Shown here: positions 10,455 to 21,628 of the stretch, piece after piece
Position numbering within the stretch: the stretch's first letter is position 1
How the letters are laid out: each line of letters begins with the position of its first letter
Assembly: GCF_000004195.4 (NCBI RefSeq)
Contig: NC_030683.2
Coordinates: forward strand, 75,921,764 to 75,985,763
Source: Xenopus tropicalis
Lineage: Eukaryota; Chordata; Amphibia; Anura; Pipidae
Direction: 5' to 3'
DNA length: 64,000 nucleotides
Made by a program: the position numbers and the translations under genes
Notes under the pieces: model-generated
What the model was told of the DNA's origin: nothing
Seen by the model: the letters and a program-made list of their open reading frames with translations, nothing else
Databases searched by the model: none

Positions 10455-10965
10455 AGTGTGAGATACATAAAATAGCCCGGTTGATATTTCAAATTCTGCA
10501 ACAAGTTCCTAACCACGCTAAAATATTGATAAAATAAAGAATCTTTAAAGATATGAAACTAGGTGCATATGTAAGCCAGAGACATTAATGGCAAAACGGT
10601 TTGCAGTTTGTAATGATTTAAATGTCCTTTTTACTTTTAGAGTTTACTAGTGAACTTTATACAAGGACACGTGATTCATATTTAAGATTAAGAATATTGT
10701 GGAAGTTTTGGAACCTGCATTTTTAATTTTTGTATAAAGTAACCAGAATGTAGTGATAATTGTGATATGTATAATGTGAAGTTAAAGGCATCAGTACAGT
10801 ACTGCAAAGTGGGTCTGAAATGTCACTATGATTATTCATAACACTATTCAGAAAATATAACAGATCAAACAGGATATTAAGAATTTCTTAGAGTCGTGTA
10901 ATAATGATGCTACCCAGATATAACACATAAGCAAGTAGTAATCAGACACTTGATAAGATAAAAAC
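10455..10965. other. no gene recognised
   Basis: AT-rich sequence without family matches or repeat ends that I can see. Confidence 0.5.
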
Positions 10966-11734
10966 AATTGTTGCTGGGTGGGTGTGGCTAACCGGCAAAT
11001 GGAAAGGACGTACCAGAAGGAGCTCTGTGCTTCCTGGCACTATTAACGACTAAGTCAGAGATCATAACCAGTGTACAACCACACCTGAAACCAGGCGTTT
11101 CTGCCCTAGTGCAGAGAACATCATATAGGCTGCAGCTCCATCGTAGCAATACCAGCCAAGGCTGGAGCTGGTATTACAAATTTACTGGCAGTGTACTTGC
11201 TGGTAGATTTGTAATAACTAGTCCTCCATCTTGACAATGTCTTTGATCTGCCCCCATTCCCTCAGATGTCTGCCCTAGCTCTGCCATACTGTGATCAACA
11301 ACACTTGCCCTCCACGCTGTCACACACACCGCAAGGCCGCTCCCATGCTGTCATGCACACTATAAGGCAGGCCAATGTTCTGTTTCCAGAATATCAATAC
11401 AGGCCCCTGCTGCCTTTACCAACTCCCTAGGCCATGGACCTGCACAAGACATGGATGTAACAATTAGCTAATAGCCTGTCTAGCCATCTGTCCACAGTCA
11501 CAAACTAGGGACTCTCCTAACAGAACAGACTGGGGAGCTGAGCACACAAAACAACTGAACTTTTTCCATATGCTTTAATTATCTAGAATGTAAGGGGATG
11601 CCCTAACTCCTCACCCAATCCAGGACCAAGTTAGCCATTCCAATGAGATAAAACCACTCTTACAATCCTCATAACTGGTGACTGTACCCAGTGATATTCT
11701 CCAGAAACACTGCAGTTAATAAAAACTTGTCCAC

Positions 11735-12436
11735 AAGATGTCACCAAAACCAAACAAACCAGGAAATGATACAGGCTTCTAAACTATGTTTCTAAAATAA
11801 AACAACAGTCAATTCCTCCCCCTCCCCTGGAGGACACTGAGACCAATTCTGCCATCTCCAAAAAAGATCTACAGAATCTATACCTAAACATAAAAAAGTA
11901 ATAAAGGCCAGATATGCAAATACCACCAAGGAGCTCACAACTGAGTTGGGGCACAGAATACAGGAGGCAGAACAACAAATCGATAAAGTGACCAAGTACT
12001 TACATCAGGTTGAAAATGACATATCCAACCTATACTCCAAAACTGACAACTTGGAAATGCAACAAGAAGATGCTGAAACCAGAACTAGGTGAGATAATTT
12101 CAGACTCAGAGGAATCCCCAAAACAGTAACAGACCTGGAGCTTCTTGTAACAGAAATGTTCTGGGACCTACTTCCAGATGGCAGACCAAGAAAGCGACAG
12201 AGCCCATCGGGTTCTAAGACCAAAACCTCAACCACCAGATTCTCCTTGAGATGTGATCATCCAAATACAGAAATTTGGCACCAAAATGGCAATACTAGAG
12301 GCAGTTAAACCTACAGGCACTGTCACAGTAGCTGATCAGACTATCCAGCTCTACCTTGACATTGTCCCTTCTATATTGATGAAACAACGGTTGCTAAAGG
12401 GCCTCACTACTTATATACACCAACAAAACATCTGAT
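11735..12436 (+). pseudogene. L1-type ORF1 (RNA-binding gag-like protein) remnant
   Basis: Across frames the text reads ELGHRIQEAEQQIDKVTKYL and NDISNLYSKTDNLEMQQEDA, a coiled coil, then NFRLRGIPK. It continues with DRAHRVLRPKPQPPDSP, a stop, and DVIIQIQKF. This is the order of L1 ORF1p: coiled coil, then the RNA-recognition domain with its LRLRGIPE and ERAHR blocks, then the C-terminal domain ending IQLYLDIVPSILMKQRLLKG. In-frame stops (for example the TGA after RTR at about 12091) and shifts kill it. ORF1p binds the LINE RNA to form the retrotransposition particle. Confidence 0.7.
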
Positions 12437-13029
12437 ACAACTGGGGATATTCATTTAAATGTCTTGCCCACCGCGAAGACTGCATTCACACCTTGAGGCA
12501 CCCACCCCAACTTCATCTAGACAACACTCTGACAGATACTCTCACAGTGGTGCAGACCTCCAAGAAAACAGTGGCACATAGTCAGAACCTAGTCTCTCCT
12601 CCAAGATGGGAAGAGTAGAGGAATGCCTTATGACCACCCCCCCCAAACAGGGACAGGTTTTTTTCTTGGGCTCCCTGAGGGTGGGTTCTCCCAATCGCCC
12701 AACCTAGGAGACATCCTTGTACTGGTTTTTCTTTCTATAACTTAGATCTTTAATCTCCGTCACTCCTAGTCTTAATTTTTCCTTACTATCCCAAACTTTT
12801 TCTATTCTCCTACCTACCAACAGCCGCAATGGTAATGTATATATGTTATACCAAAGTTAAATTGCTTATGAGTTATTGTTTTTCCCGTATCCCTCCACCC
12901 TTCCTTCTAGTTCCTTACAGGGCTGAGTGTATGGCATATGACACAACAGTAGATTAAGGGAATACCTCATGTGAGCACCAAATCTCCATTTAAAAACAAA
13001 ACACAACACTAAAGCAATGGCTAACTCCA

Positions 13030-13117
13030 CAAACAAAAAATGAAAGATTCTATCACATGATGCCAAAGGTCTGAACTCATCAGTCAAACTGAGAATAACC
13101 TGTAAGGATTATTTGAG
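13030..13117 (+). pseudogene. L1-type ORF2 endonuclease, first fragment
   Basis: It reads HDAKGLNSSVKLRITCKDYL followed by RCQA. This matches the opening of L1-group endonucleases (N-x-x-GLNSPVKR, with a following helix ending just before the strand that carries the catalytic Glu). The frame is cut where the Rex-like tail begins and resumes at 13540. Confidence 0.6.
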
Positions 13118-13537
13118 ATGCCAAGCCTGATTTGGAATGCCCTCCCTGATTTCCTCCGGAGAGAATCCTCCCCCAGTCTTTTTAAAACTAAGGTTAAAGA
13201 CTACCTTTTGGAGCACTCACCCAGCAACTGATCTGGGAACTGGCACTTATATTGTAGTGTCACCCACTGTGACCTACAGCACTTATATTTGTCTATCTGT
13301 GTCTGTTAGTTACCCTCCCATATAGATTGTAAGCTCTACGGGGCAAGGACCTCCTTCCTCTTGTGTCCTCGACTCTTAACTTATTGCAGCTGTATTTATC
13401 TGTATTTATTGTTATACTTTGTATTTATCTATTATCTTATTAACACCCTGTTTGTATTAATGTATTCTACTGTACAGCGCTGCATACATAAGTAGCGCTT
13501 TATAAATAAAGATATACATACATACATACATACATAT
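13118..13537 (+). mobile_element. Rex-like LINE 3' end inserted in the L1-type ORF2
   Basis: A 5'-truncated LINE. It starts with the end of an ORF (WNALPDFLRRESSPSLFKTK, the typical C-terminal block) and runs through a 3' untranslated region (ttgtaagctctacggggcaa, agcgctgcatacataagtag). It ends in a tail of catac repeats. The same 3' end recurs at 27968-28172. Its edges fall exactly where the L1 endonuclease frame stops and restarts. Confidence 0.75.
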
Positions 13538-13539
13538 TA

Positions 13540-13800
13540 TAATAATACAAGAGATACATTTCAAAAAAGAAAGGGAACCCAAATATTGGTCCCCACAGCT
13601 AACACGATTCTTTTTCTCCGCCTTCAATATAGCACAAGGAGTGGAAATCCTTATTAAAAACTCCAGCCCAATACAGATAAATGCTTACAGTAATTTACAG
13701 ACACCGAGGGCAGAATTGTACTACTAGGAGATCTCAGTAAACCAATGACACTGATAGGAGTATATGGTCCCACCACCAATCACTACCCTCTGAAAGAATA
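13540..13800 (+). pseudogene. L1-type ORF2 endonuclease, second fragment
   Basis: The text resumes with LQEIHFKKERE, where the Glu in LQE is the catalytic residue of L1 endonucleases. It continues in shifted frames with AQGVEILIKNSSPIQINAYS and IGVYGPTTNHYPL, the central strand and Y-G-P motif of this domain. The element ends by about 13800, well before the reverse transcriptase. Confidence 0.6.
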
Positions 13801-13987
13801 AATAAGACATAAAGTAAAATAAAAATTGTTACATTAGGTACTATTTATTGACATCTATAAGCTACAGTAGTGGTGTTCCTTTCTTATTGCTGTAGATACA
13901 ATGTCTTCACTGTGCTCGAACATTGCAAAGTTTTGAAACAATGTAAAATATAAAAGTTAAAAAAATTGTTGCCATATTTATCTTAAA

Positions 13988-14286
13988 TACAGGTACCAGA
14001 CCATCTCCCATAGAGTCCATTATAATCAAATAATTCACGTTTTTAAAAATGGTTTCCTTTTTCTCTGTAATAATAAAACTGTACCTTGTACTGTACTTGA
14101 TCCCAACTAAGATATAATTAATCCTTTAAAGAGCTAAAACAATACTATTCGGTTTAAATAATGTTTAAATAATGTTTAAATATTTTTTTTAGTAGACTTA
14201 AGATAGGAGATCCGAATTAAGGAAAGACTCCTTATCTGGAAAACCCCAGGTCCCGAGCATTCTGCATAATGGGTCCCATACTTGTA
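13988..14286. mobile_element. MITE of the acaggta...tacctgt family
   Basis: It has inverted ends (tacaggtacc, ccatacttgta). The inner phrases tctcccatagagtccatt and ttgatcccaactaagatata are shared with the copies at 33887-34216 and 58120-58531. Non-coding. Confidence 0.8.
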
Positions 14287-14289
14287 CCA

Positions 14290-15480
14290 TAAATCTGTCA
14301 TGAAAATTCATATTGTTCATTCAAGTTTGTGTATTGCCACAAAGAGGGACAAAGAGCCATGACTAAAATGCATTTTTTCATTCTATGTTGGAAAAACAGA
14401 ATGCCCTATTAGTCAAGATAAGTAATTGTCACCAGGGGTTGAGCAAGCAGTTGCTAAGTGTTCTAGATAGTAGTCAAGTGTTTCTGACATGTTGTTGTGG
14501 TAAAGGTAAAGCTAATAAAACAGCAAAATTGCCTTTCATTTCAATGACACACCTCCGTAAAAAGAAAGTCCACACATTCTGAAATGTTGAAAGTTATATT
14601 TCTTGTTATACAATGACCTTCTGATGCTGATGATTGTTTAATAAAAGTTACACTTTTCTCCATCCAAAATGTTAATAGATTTTTAATTACCCCAATTATT
14701 CCATTTTATATAATACACAGTAAGGGGTTTCCATATGGAACAAGGTAGGGAATGAATGGAATGGTTCTGCCTCCCCAAGTAAGGGTAGTTACATGGTCTC
14801 GGCAGAGGCACTACATCATGGTTTCCTTTTAATCTACAGAATTGTGTACATGTATGAATTGTGTTTTGTGTATATATTTCCTTTTGGCAGTTCAAATAAA
14901 ATGTATGCACCATTTTGCATAAGCCAAACTAAATGAGCTCATGCCAAAAAGAGGAATATTTTTGGAAGTTGCAAGTGGGAAGTGATAGTGAAAAATCAAC
15001 TGAGCATTTGTAACCATTTTATATACACATTTCTTACCAGCGCCAAATTTGTGTTTAGGGATCCCATTGGCCACCCCCATTCTCCACCCCCCACCCCCCC
15101 TGCAGGTTTTTGTCCCATCCCCAGTGCTCTGCATATAAGCAAACTCTACTTGCGACTTGGTGGCAATGCCACCCCTAAATTTATGCCACCAACTAAGCCC
15201 GGGCCTTTGTGGCCTTGTCACAAATCCAGGCCGGTTTCTTACAAACAGGAATTTTGCACCAAACACTTTTTAGGTGAGAAGTGCCAGAAACTGCTTCTTT
15301 TAAGTCACACACTAGAGCTGAGGAAAAACAATGTTTGTTTCAGAAGTTGTAACATGCAAGCACATTTTAAATTTCTCTTAAAGTTGTGCAACTGTTTTGC
15401 AAGTAATAAAAAAGAACCTTGTGTTTCTTTTACATTCAGTACATTGTTGAAACACTGCCCCATGTGCCATTAGCTTCAGA
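14290..15480. other. no gene recognised
   Basis: I see no gene or clear repeat. A 163-codon frame at 14982-15473 shows no recognisable domain and has an antisense partner of similar length, as chance frames do. Confidence 0.45.
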
Positions 15481-15489
15481 CTCTCCAAT

Positions 15490-15502
15490 TTAGTTTGTAC
15501 AG

Positions 15503-15538
<36 letters not shown>

Positions 15539-15559
15539 ATAAAATGTAAAAAAAAAACC

Positions 15560-15612
<53 letters not shown>
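15490..15612. repeat. (TA)n and (CA)n microsatellites
   Basis: Two (TA)n runs (about 15503-15524 and 15561-15612) with a short (CA)n run between them. Frames rich in IY here are by-products of the repeat. Confidence 0.95.
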
Positions 15613-15613
<1 letters not shown>

Positions 15614-15900
15614 AACCAAGGGTGGCACACCGCTTCAATCCTTGTCCCGGATGCACGGTAAAAGAGTTTAAATATTGAAAAAAAGACCAGCAACACCGGA
15701 TCTATTGCAAACAATCAATTATATATTGAAAAATACATGAACAGTCAACGTTACATTTCGGTCCCCGTCGGGACCTTTCTCAAGGCCTTGAGAAAGGTCC
15801 CGACGGGGACCGAAACGTAACATTGGCTGTTCATGTATTTTTCAATATATAATTGATTGTTTGCAATAGATCCGGTGTTGCTGGTCTTTTTTTCAATATA
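15613..15900. repeat. 228-bp near-perfect palindrome made of PLE-type ends
   Basis: The palindrome runs 15672-15899 with its centre between 15785 and 15786 (caagg|ccttg). Each 114-bp arm holds the same unit: agaaaggtcccgacggggac followed by cgaaacgtaac, then tgttcatgtatttttcaata and gcaatagatccggtgttgct. Only a few mismatches are visible (for example aaatgtaacgttgactg against aaacgtaacattggctg). The outer left text (gcacaccgcttcaatccttg) belongs to the same short-element family. Two head-to-head copies are the simplest reading. Confidence 0.85.
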
Positions 15901-15929
15901 TATATATATATATACACAAGAGCCATGAA

Positions 15930-16600
15930 TATCCTGTAAATAATATTCCTATAAATGTTACATAGCAATGTCATCATTTATAATTGGTGCTCAGTGTTGT
16001 TGTTTCTGTCACATGACTTATTGAGACTGGTGCAAAAAATAGCACCCCCTGTTGCAAGAATTGTAAAAGTTTTATGACCTGTTAATTTGCTCTACATATT
16101 CCATGACCATATGGTCATGGAACTACTTGGTAACTTATCCTTTTATTTTACATTAATTGCACATGGTATTTTATGTGCAAGAGTGCAGTGCCTATTGATG
16201 CTGAGCATGAAGAGTTAGAGGAAGCAACAGGGCTCCCCTGCATCAATAGGTGCAGCAATGCTTGATTTGTAATGGAAGACAGGAGAGACTGAGGGGCGCT
16301 CAGCGTAACTATAGGGAAGTCCAAGAGAGGACATATTAATGCAAGTATATTTAATGAAAGTGGTTTGATGCACAACTGGCAAATTGCGAGGGCCTCAGCT
16401 GCACTTGCAGATGTACATGAGCCTCAGTTTTTTAAAGCAGAAGATCATGCGAAACCATTATTAAAACTAAAATAAATGGTTTGAACATAAAATTTTAAAT
16501 GGTAGAATGAATTATTAACAAGGCACTTAGTATAATATAGCAATCATCTCTCAACTGTACTTGATTGCCTCTGTTTTCTGTACTTTGCACAGGATGAGTC
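15930..16600. other. no gene recognised
   Basis: I found no gene or repeat boundary. Confidence 0.5.
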
Positions 16601-16732
16601 TGATGAATACATCTAGATCTTCTAGGCCGGTAATAATGTGTGTGTATATATGTGTTCTAGGGTTGATTTGGAGGGGCTGAACTTGATGGATCTTGGTATT
16701 TTTTTTTAACACAACCTAACTGTGTAACTATA
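16600..16732 (+). mobile_element. CR1-type LINE 3' tail, decayed
   Basis: It contains gctgaacttgatggatcttg, then a T run and cctaactgtgtaactata. This is the same tail layout as the other CR1 fragments, with more substitutions. Confidence 0.6.
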
Positions 16733-16734
16733 TA

Positions 16735-18010
16735 CAGATTCTTTCCTCTTATGTGGTCTTGATATTAGCTAAGGATAACACTGGCATCTATTCTTATAAA
16801 TTGCAGATTCAGCATATAGGTGGCAGCTACCTGTAGCCAAAACCCTTAGGCTGCTACCTATGGCAGTCATCAATTTTCAATCAGCATATTGTACAGAATG
16901 TTTAAGGTGTAAGCATCATACAAGGAGCCTGGAAAAGAACATAGCTTCCCAGTTTTACCATTCCAGGGACAGTATGGCTTTGATTAGTTAATGGCTGAAA
17001 ATATGGCTCAAGCACCTCATATAGGCCATTTCTTGCTGCTCTGTTTAATATATAGCACCTAACTATTTGATTATCCTGCTAAAGTAGTTTTGGCTCTGAG
17101 AACTCTGGGACACAAAAGTCTAGTTGAATCAGAGGCTGACTTTTCTTCTACAGACAGCAACATCAATCCAACAGCAAACTCCACTTTGTCACAGCAGACA
17201 TACAGCAATGGCTACACTATTCTACTAATGCCCACTCCTACCAAATAATTATAGGTATAAGTAATCTTTGAAAATGTACTTCTCTATTTATCCGAAAAAC
17301 TCATGCTCCTGTTCAAAACTACCTTGGCCAAACAAAAGTATTGTTAAAATAATGCTTATTAACATTATATTAAGTTAAACATTTTACAAACTGTGAGTCC
17401 ATATGAAGATGCTAAAAAACATATGAGATGAAAAACAATCATTACTGTTTATATACAGGGTGATATGGGGTACCATTCATTTTTCTACTCCTCATGAATG
17501 TTAATCTCTAAAACATAAAAGACATATTCGGGGCTTACTCAGGCATTAACTGGTTATTGTTTTAGTCCCTAATAAAATGTCAAATTGGACTTAATCACTT
17601 GATTAGTGATTAAAAAAAGGGTCAATTTCATGATGTAGTGTGCCCCTCATTTGCATTTTTTGAGATTATGGGGTGTGGACATTATGTAGTTTGCTGGGAC
17701 AACCTGTTTAATGACTAAAATATGTATGTAGTTAAAGGAATGTTTCCTCAGAAATCCTCAGTAAAACATGCATGCAGTAATGACTGTCACACCCAAACAA
17801 TTTCCAGTTTAATTATATATCTAAGAATAATGATGTCCCATAACTTGAATGGCATGAAACATCTATAAAATTCTTGTTGGTTCCTGGTTTATTTCAGTGC
17901 TGTTTTATTTTCTGAATTTCAGACATTGTTAAGATTTGTGCAAAATAAACTCTTCAAAAATAACAATATAATGTATATACTATATTATACCAGTTCAAAT
18001 GACCTGGGTG
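16735..18010. other. no gene recognised
   Basis: Unique-looking AT-rich sequence; nothing supportable. Confidence 0.5.
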
Positions 18011-18039
18011 CAGGTTAAATGTAGAAATGTATAGAGAGA

Positions 18040-18150
18040 GTACCACACACACACAGGGGCTTAATGCAAAAAGTGTTTATTGAAAAAAGTCCAATGTTTC
18101 GAGCACAGGTGGTGCTCTTCCTCAGGGACAAACCAGCAAGCTGAATCCCA
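18040..18150 (-). ncRNA. hammerhead-ribozyme-like motif in a PLE-type end
   Basis: On the minus strand 18122-18085 reads cctgaggaagagcaccacct then gtgctcgaaacattggac. CTGAGGA fits the CUGANGA core exactly, gagcac/gtgctc makes a 6-bp stem II, and GAAA follows directly. The short stem III and cleavage triplet would be GAAAC-loop-GUC but read GAC, one change from consensus. The downstream ttgaaaaaagtccaat-type text and a poly-adenylation-like aataaa complete a typical short PLE or retrozyme-like end. This is a family-level inference from the motif. Confidence 0.45.
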
Positions 18151-19050
18151 ACACCCACAATAAATACCCCACCATGGAAAAATGGCACCAAATACAGCTG
18201 CAATCACCATGGGAATCACTGTCAACATACACGCCCGGTACCAAATTTAGCTAGAGAACCAGCATGATGTTTTCAGGGAGATGAAAGAAACAATATTAAG
18301 TTACTAGTCATGTAGCTAATAAACAGTGTTGCAAAAAATATGTTGCTTCTAGGGAACATCAGCTGTAAGATTCCAAGTTCTGCAAAGACTCCAAGGTCTT
18401 CTCCATTATGGTTTTGCCTACTGCAGTTCCATTAAGGGCAAATTTTTACATCCCAGAAGCATGACCTTACATTTATGGACATTTATTATGGACATTTCAT
18501 CTGCCAGTTTGTCAAGATCCTGCTGGAGGATGCCACCTCCTGGGTAGAATTAATTAGGCTGCTGAGTTATATGTCATCTACAAACACTAATAAATTACTT
18601 ACCATACCTTCCCCTAATTCAATGAACAAATGAAATAAAAGTGCACATGGTACAGAACCCACTGAGAACCTAACAGCCTCCTTGTATCTGATCCTGTAGC
18701 CAGTTTCCTATCCATGTGCAAATAACTTCAATTAGACTAAGAGACCTTAGTTTAGAAAGCAATTACATTTTTCTGACATGACCTGTACTTCATAAAACCA
18801 TGCTGATTACTGCTCATTATGCCATTCTGCAGAACATAGTTTTGAATGTTATCCTTTAACAAGTCTTCAAATAACTTGCCATCACTGATGTCAAACTTAC
18901 TAGCCTATAATTGCCAGGCTGAGATCATAATCCCTTTTGTAAATATAGGAATTACATCAGTTTTCTTCCAATCCATAGGTACCATACCAGATGAGGGCGA
19001 GTCTGAAAATATCAGAAAAAGAGGCCACTGTAAATCTGCCCCTAGCTCTC

Positions 19051-19269
19051 TCAGTACCGAGGGTGTATTCCATCTGGCCCAGGTGCCTTGTTCACATTCA
19101 TTTTGAGTAAACCATTATGTACCATATCCTGCGTCAGCCACTGACTAAACTGAGCTAAGCCAACAGTGCAGCTATTGGGTGGGACTTGGCACTCTGGCTT
19201 CTCTACTGTATACACAGAAGAAAAGAACTGATTTAGCACATTTGCCTTTTCTGTATCAGTTATAACCAT
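19051..19269 (-). pseudogene. CR1 ORF2 linker and start of reverse transcriptase
   Basis: It reads ANVLNQFFSSVYTVEKPE then [15 protein letters not shown]. This matches [16 protein letters not shown] and [14 protein letters not shown] in the better copy at 501-2525. Beyond this point the reverse transcriptase continues only in broken frames. Confidence 0.8.
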
Positions 19270-19616
19270 ATTTTTACCTTAATTCAAGCAGCCACACTCT
19301 CGACCCCTATTTTTATACTATTAATATACAGTACTTAAAAAACTTTTTGGGGTTAGAATTAGCCTCTGCCACAATGTGCTCCTTATTTTCTATCTTTGCC
19401 TTCTGGATTGTGTTTATATACATTAAATGCTGCTTCTGCCCCCTCTGATTTGTATCGCTTAAATGCTTTCCCTTTTTCCCTATTAACCTTAGTTCAGAAG
19501 TAAAGAAGTTAATAGGGAAAAAAGGAAAGCTTCTACATTTACTTCTTAAGGGAATAAATGGAGAACAGTAATGATTTAATATAATTTTAAAAGACAACCA
19601 TTTCTGTTGTCTGTTG

Positions 19617-19880
19617 TCAGCGCCAATCTATGGTCTGAAGGACAGCCCTTAAGTAGATGAAGTTTCCTTTTTTAAAATTAAGGGTCTTTGTTGCCCCCGT
19701 GTATATTTGTTTTTTGCACCAAACATCAAATGAAATAACATTATGGTCACTGTTACCCAGGGGTTTAACCACTTGCACATTTTCTATTCCTTCTGGGTCG
19801 TTAGAGAACACTAGATCCAGTACAGCATGGTTTCTAGTTGGCTTCTCAATAACCTGTATCATAAAGTTGTCAGCCAACAA
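19617..19880 (-). pseudogene. CR1 ORF2 endonuclease C-terminal fragment
   Basis: It reads QVIEKPTRNHAVLDLVFSND and GNSDHNVISFDVW, the last strands of the EEP endonuclease including the Ser-Asp-His motif, then TKTLNFKKGNF as in the copy at 501-2525. Upstream (19890-20000) a broken GDFxYPDIDW is visible across frames. Confidence 0.75.
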
Positions 19881-20118
19881 GTTTATAAACTTCTTTCCAT
19901 TTCCTGCCCTAGTAGTAATATAGTTCCAGTCAATATCTGGGTACTTAAAATCCGCCCATTATTATTACTTGCCCTAAACTAGCAACCTTTTCTATTTGCC
20001 ACAGATAGCTATGTCTGAATGAGAATTATAGTCATCACTGTTCAGTGAATCTGGTGTAGGGAACTGGTAAATTGTGCATTTTCTCACTGATAGTCCCCTA
20101 GTTAACTATAAAGGGTCC

Positions 20119-20744
20119 TTAAAGGACATGTAAAGTCTACATTTGCCTACAGTGTATATGAGTTGTGCACATTTCCCCCACCCAAATGGCATAATTTTTA
20201 CTGCATATATGCTTTCCATTTGCCAGCACCATCACATTTTCCGAAAGCAAATAGCAGCTTTCACCTGGTGGCCATTTTTCCTCTGATACATAATTGGATA
20301 CATTTAAATCTGCAAACAGCATACACACACACACAGACCCTTATTCAGCATACATTTCATCAAGAATATGAATATGATAAAGTTCTGCTTTATTTGAGCT
20401 GAGCTCAGGAGAGTTGGTTAGGAGAAAAAAATTAAAGCAGACAGCTAGAGCTGAGTTTCTATGGGAACCAGCAATGCCATCTCTATACTGGCTGCTAGAC
20501 TGGGGGGCGTGTTTGGTAATCTGAGCTTAAAACAACTGAGCATGCCCACAAGCCAACAGTCAAAGCAAATTCCTGATGGAGGGGGCTGAGTGGGTTACAG
20601 GAATAGAAGGAAATCTAAGTGATTAAGGGGTTGTTGCAGCCTTACTATTAACCTCTGGACAACCAGTGTGGCAGGTATTGAAAGATTTCAAAGAGGCTGT
20701 TCACTGATTAAATTTTTGTGTGTGGGGATTTATATGTCCTTTAA
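20119..20744. mobile_element. TTAA-bounded MITE (T2/Kolobok-like)
   Basis: The left end is ttaaaggacatgtaaagtc and the right end is atttatatgtcctttaa. Both ends carry TTAA next to an AAGGACATRTAAA inverted repeat, as in the TTAA-targeting MITEs of Xenopus. It is 626 bp long with no ORF of interest. Confidence 0.8.
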
Positions 20745-21145
20745 TGAAATGGGAAGTAAGTACCTTTTCCTGGGTCATAGCATGACCTTTTGCAGTTCCA
20801 CAGTTTGGCCATAAGGCGACATAGTATAAAAGGCTAAGCAGCCATGAGGCTGGAAGCCATTTTGCTGAAAGCTCTCCACCTGAACAAGCAGGTGGGGAGA
20901 TAGTGTGGAAAGCTGGGAGTAAACCTGAAAGCTGGGGGTAACCTCCTGAAAGCTGGGGGTAACCCATTGTGCCCTGCGGGGAAAGAGTCATTGTGACCAT
21001 TTGTCATGAGTACTGTCTGACCTGTGAGATGCTACTACCTGCTTATATTGCACTTGTTATTACTCCCAAGTGGCTGTGTAAATAAACAGCTCATTGTTCA
21101 ACGTTAAGAACCACTAACACCCATTTCTTGAGAGATACAGTAACA
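20745..21145 (+). mobile_element. possible solo LTR
   Basis: It contains a TATA box in context (catagtataaaaggctaag at about 20820), a downstream aataaacagctcattg (about 21080) and an end reading gagagatacagtaaca. These fit the U3-R-U5 order. I could not fix the left edge or a target duplication. Short gaaagctgggggtaac repeats occur at 20925-20970. Confidence 0.35.
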
Positions 21146-21149
21146 CAAC

Positions 21150-21628
21150 TACCTAGTCTCCAACTCAAGCCTGAAGGAATAAGTCTCATCCCAGGTGATA
21201 TAGGGTGTGGTTTGTGGTAAAAAGTAGAAGCTAATTTACCATAAGCTTACACTGGAATGCTGTGTCATGCTAATTAAAGGAAAATATAAACCACCCCTTT
21301 TTTTTATATAAGCCCTTTCAGTTTTGTAGAAAAGTTGCACAAACACTATCTGGATACTTGCACTGGGAGCTTCCTCCTGGTGTGGAGAGCCTAGTGCTCA
21401 CAGGGGGAGTTTTTAAAAAACAACTATTGTTTCCTTCAACCAGAGGGCAAGTTCTATTAGCCTCCACCTGTAGAGGGGAAACAATATTAGGGTGACAGGT
21501 ACCCTTTGACAACCAATTAGATAGAAAGTTCACTGCATTGTAAGAATCACAAATCTTGTTACATAAGGTGGTGTATATAAAATATTTATATAATAAAAAC
21601 CTCAAACTCAGTTAAATAAAACATTTTA
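21150..21628. other. no gene recognised
   Basis: Nothing supportable seen. Confidence 0.5.

Larger units (their letters stand above)
10970..13800 (+). mobile_element. degenerate L1/Tx1-like LINE, split by a Rex-like insertion
   Basis: A presumed 5' untranslated region (10970-11735), an ORF1 remnant (11735-12436), an intergenic stretch and the start of ORF2 endonuclease (13030-13117 and 13540-13800). A foreign LINE tail lies between the last two parts. The order ORF1 then endonuclease ORF2 on one strand is that of L1-group elements. It is truncated before the reverse transcriptase. Confidence 0.7.
18360..20010 (-). mobile_element. degenerate CR1-clade LINE
   Basis: On the minus strand, endonuclease remnants (about 20000-19617) are followed by the linker (19597-19313) and reverse transcriptase (19269 to about 18440). 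Text such as NQHGFMKYRSCQKN lies near 18800 and a weak F-x-DD-like block near 18570. The element has many stops. It is older than the CR1 at 450-3338. Confidence 0.8.

Noticed and set aside
14982..15473. 163-codon open frame on the plus strand
   Set aside because: No recognisable domain, composition like the surroundings and a comparable antisense frame; not supportable as a gene.
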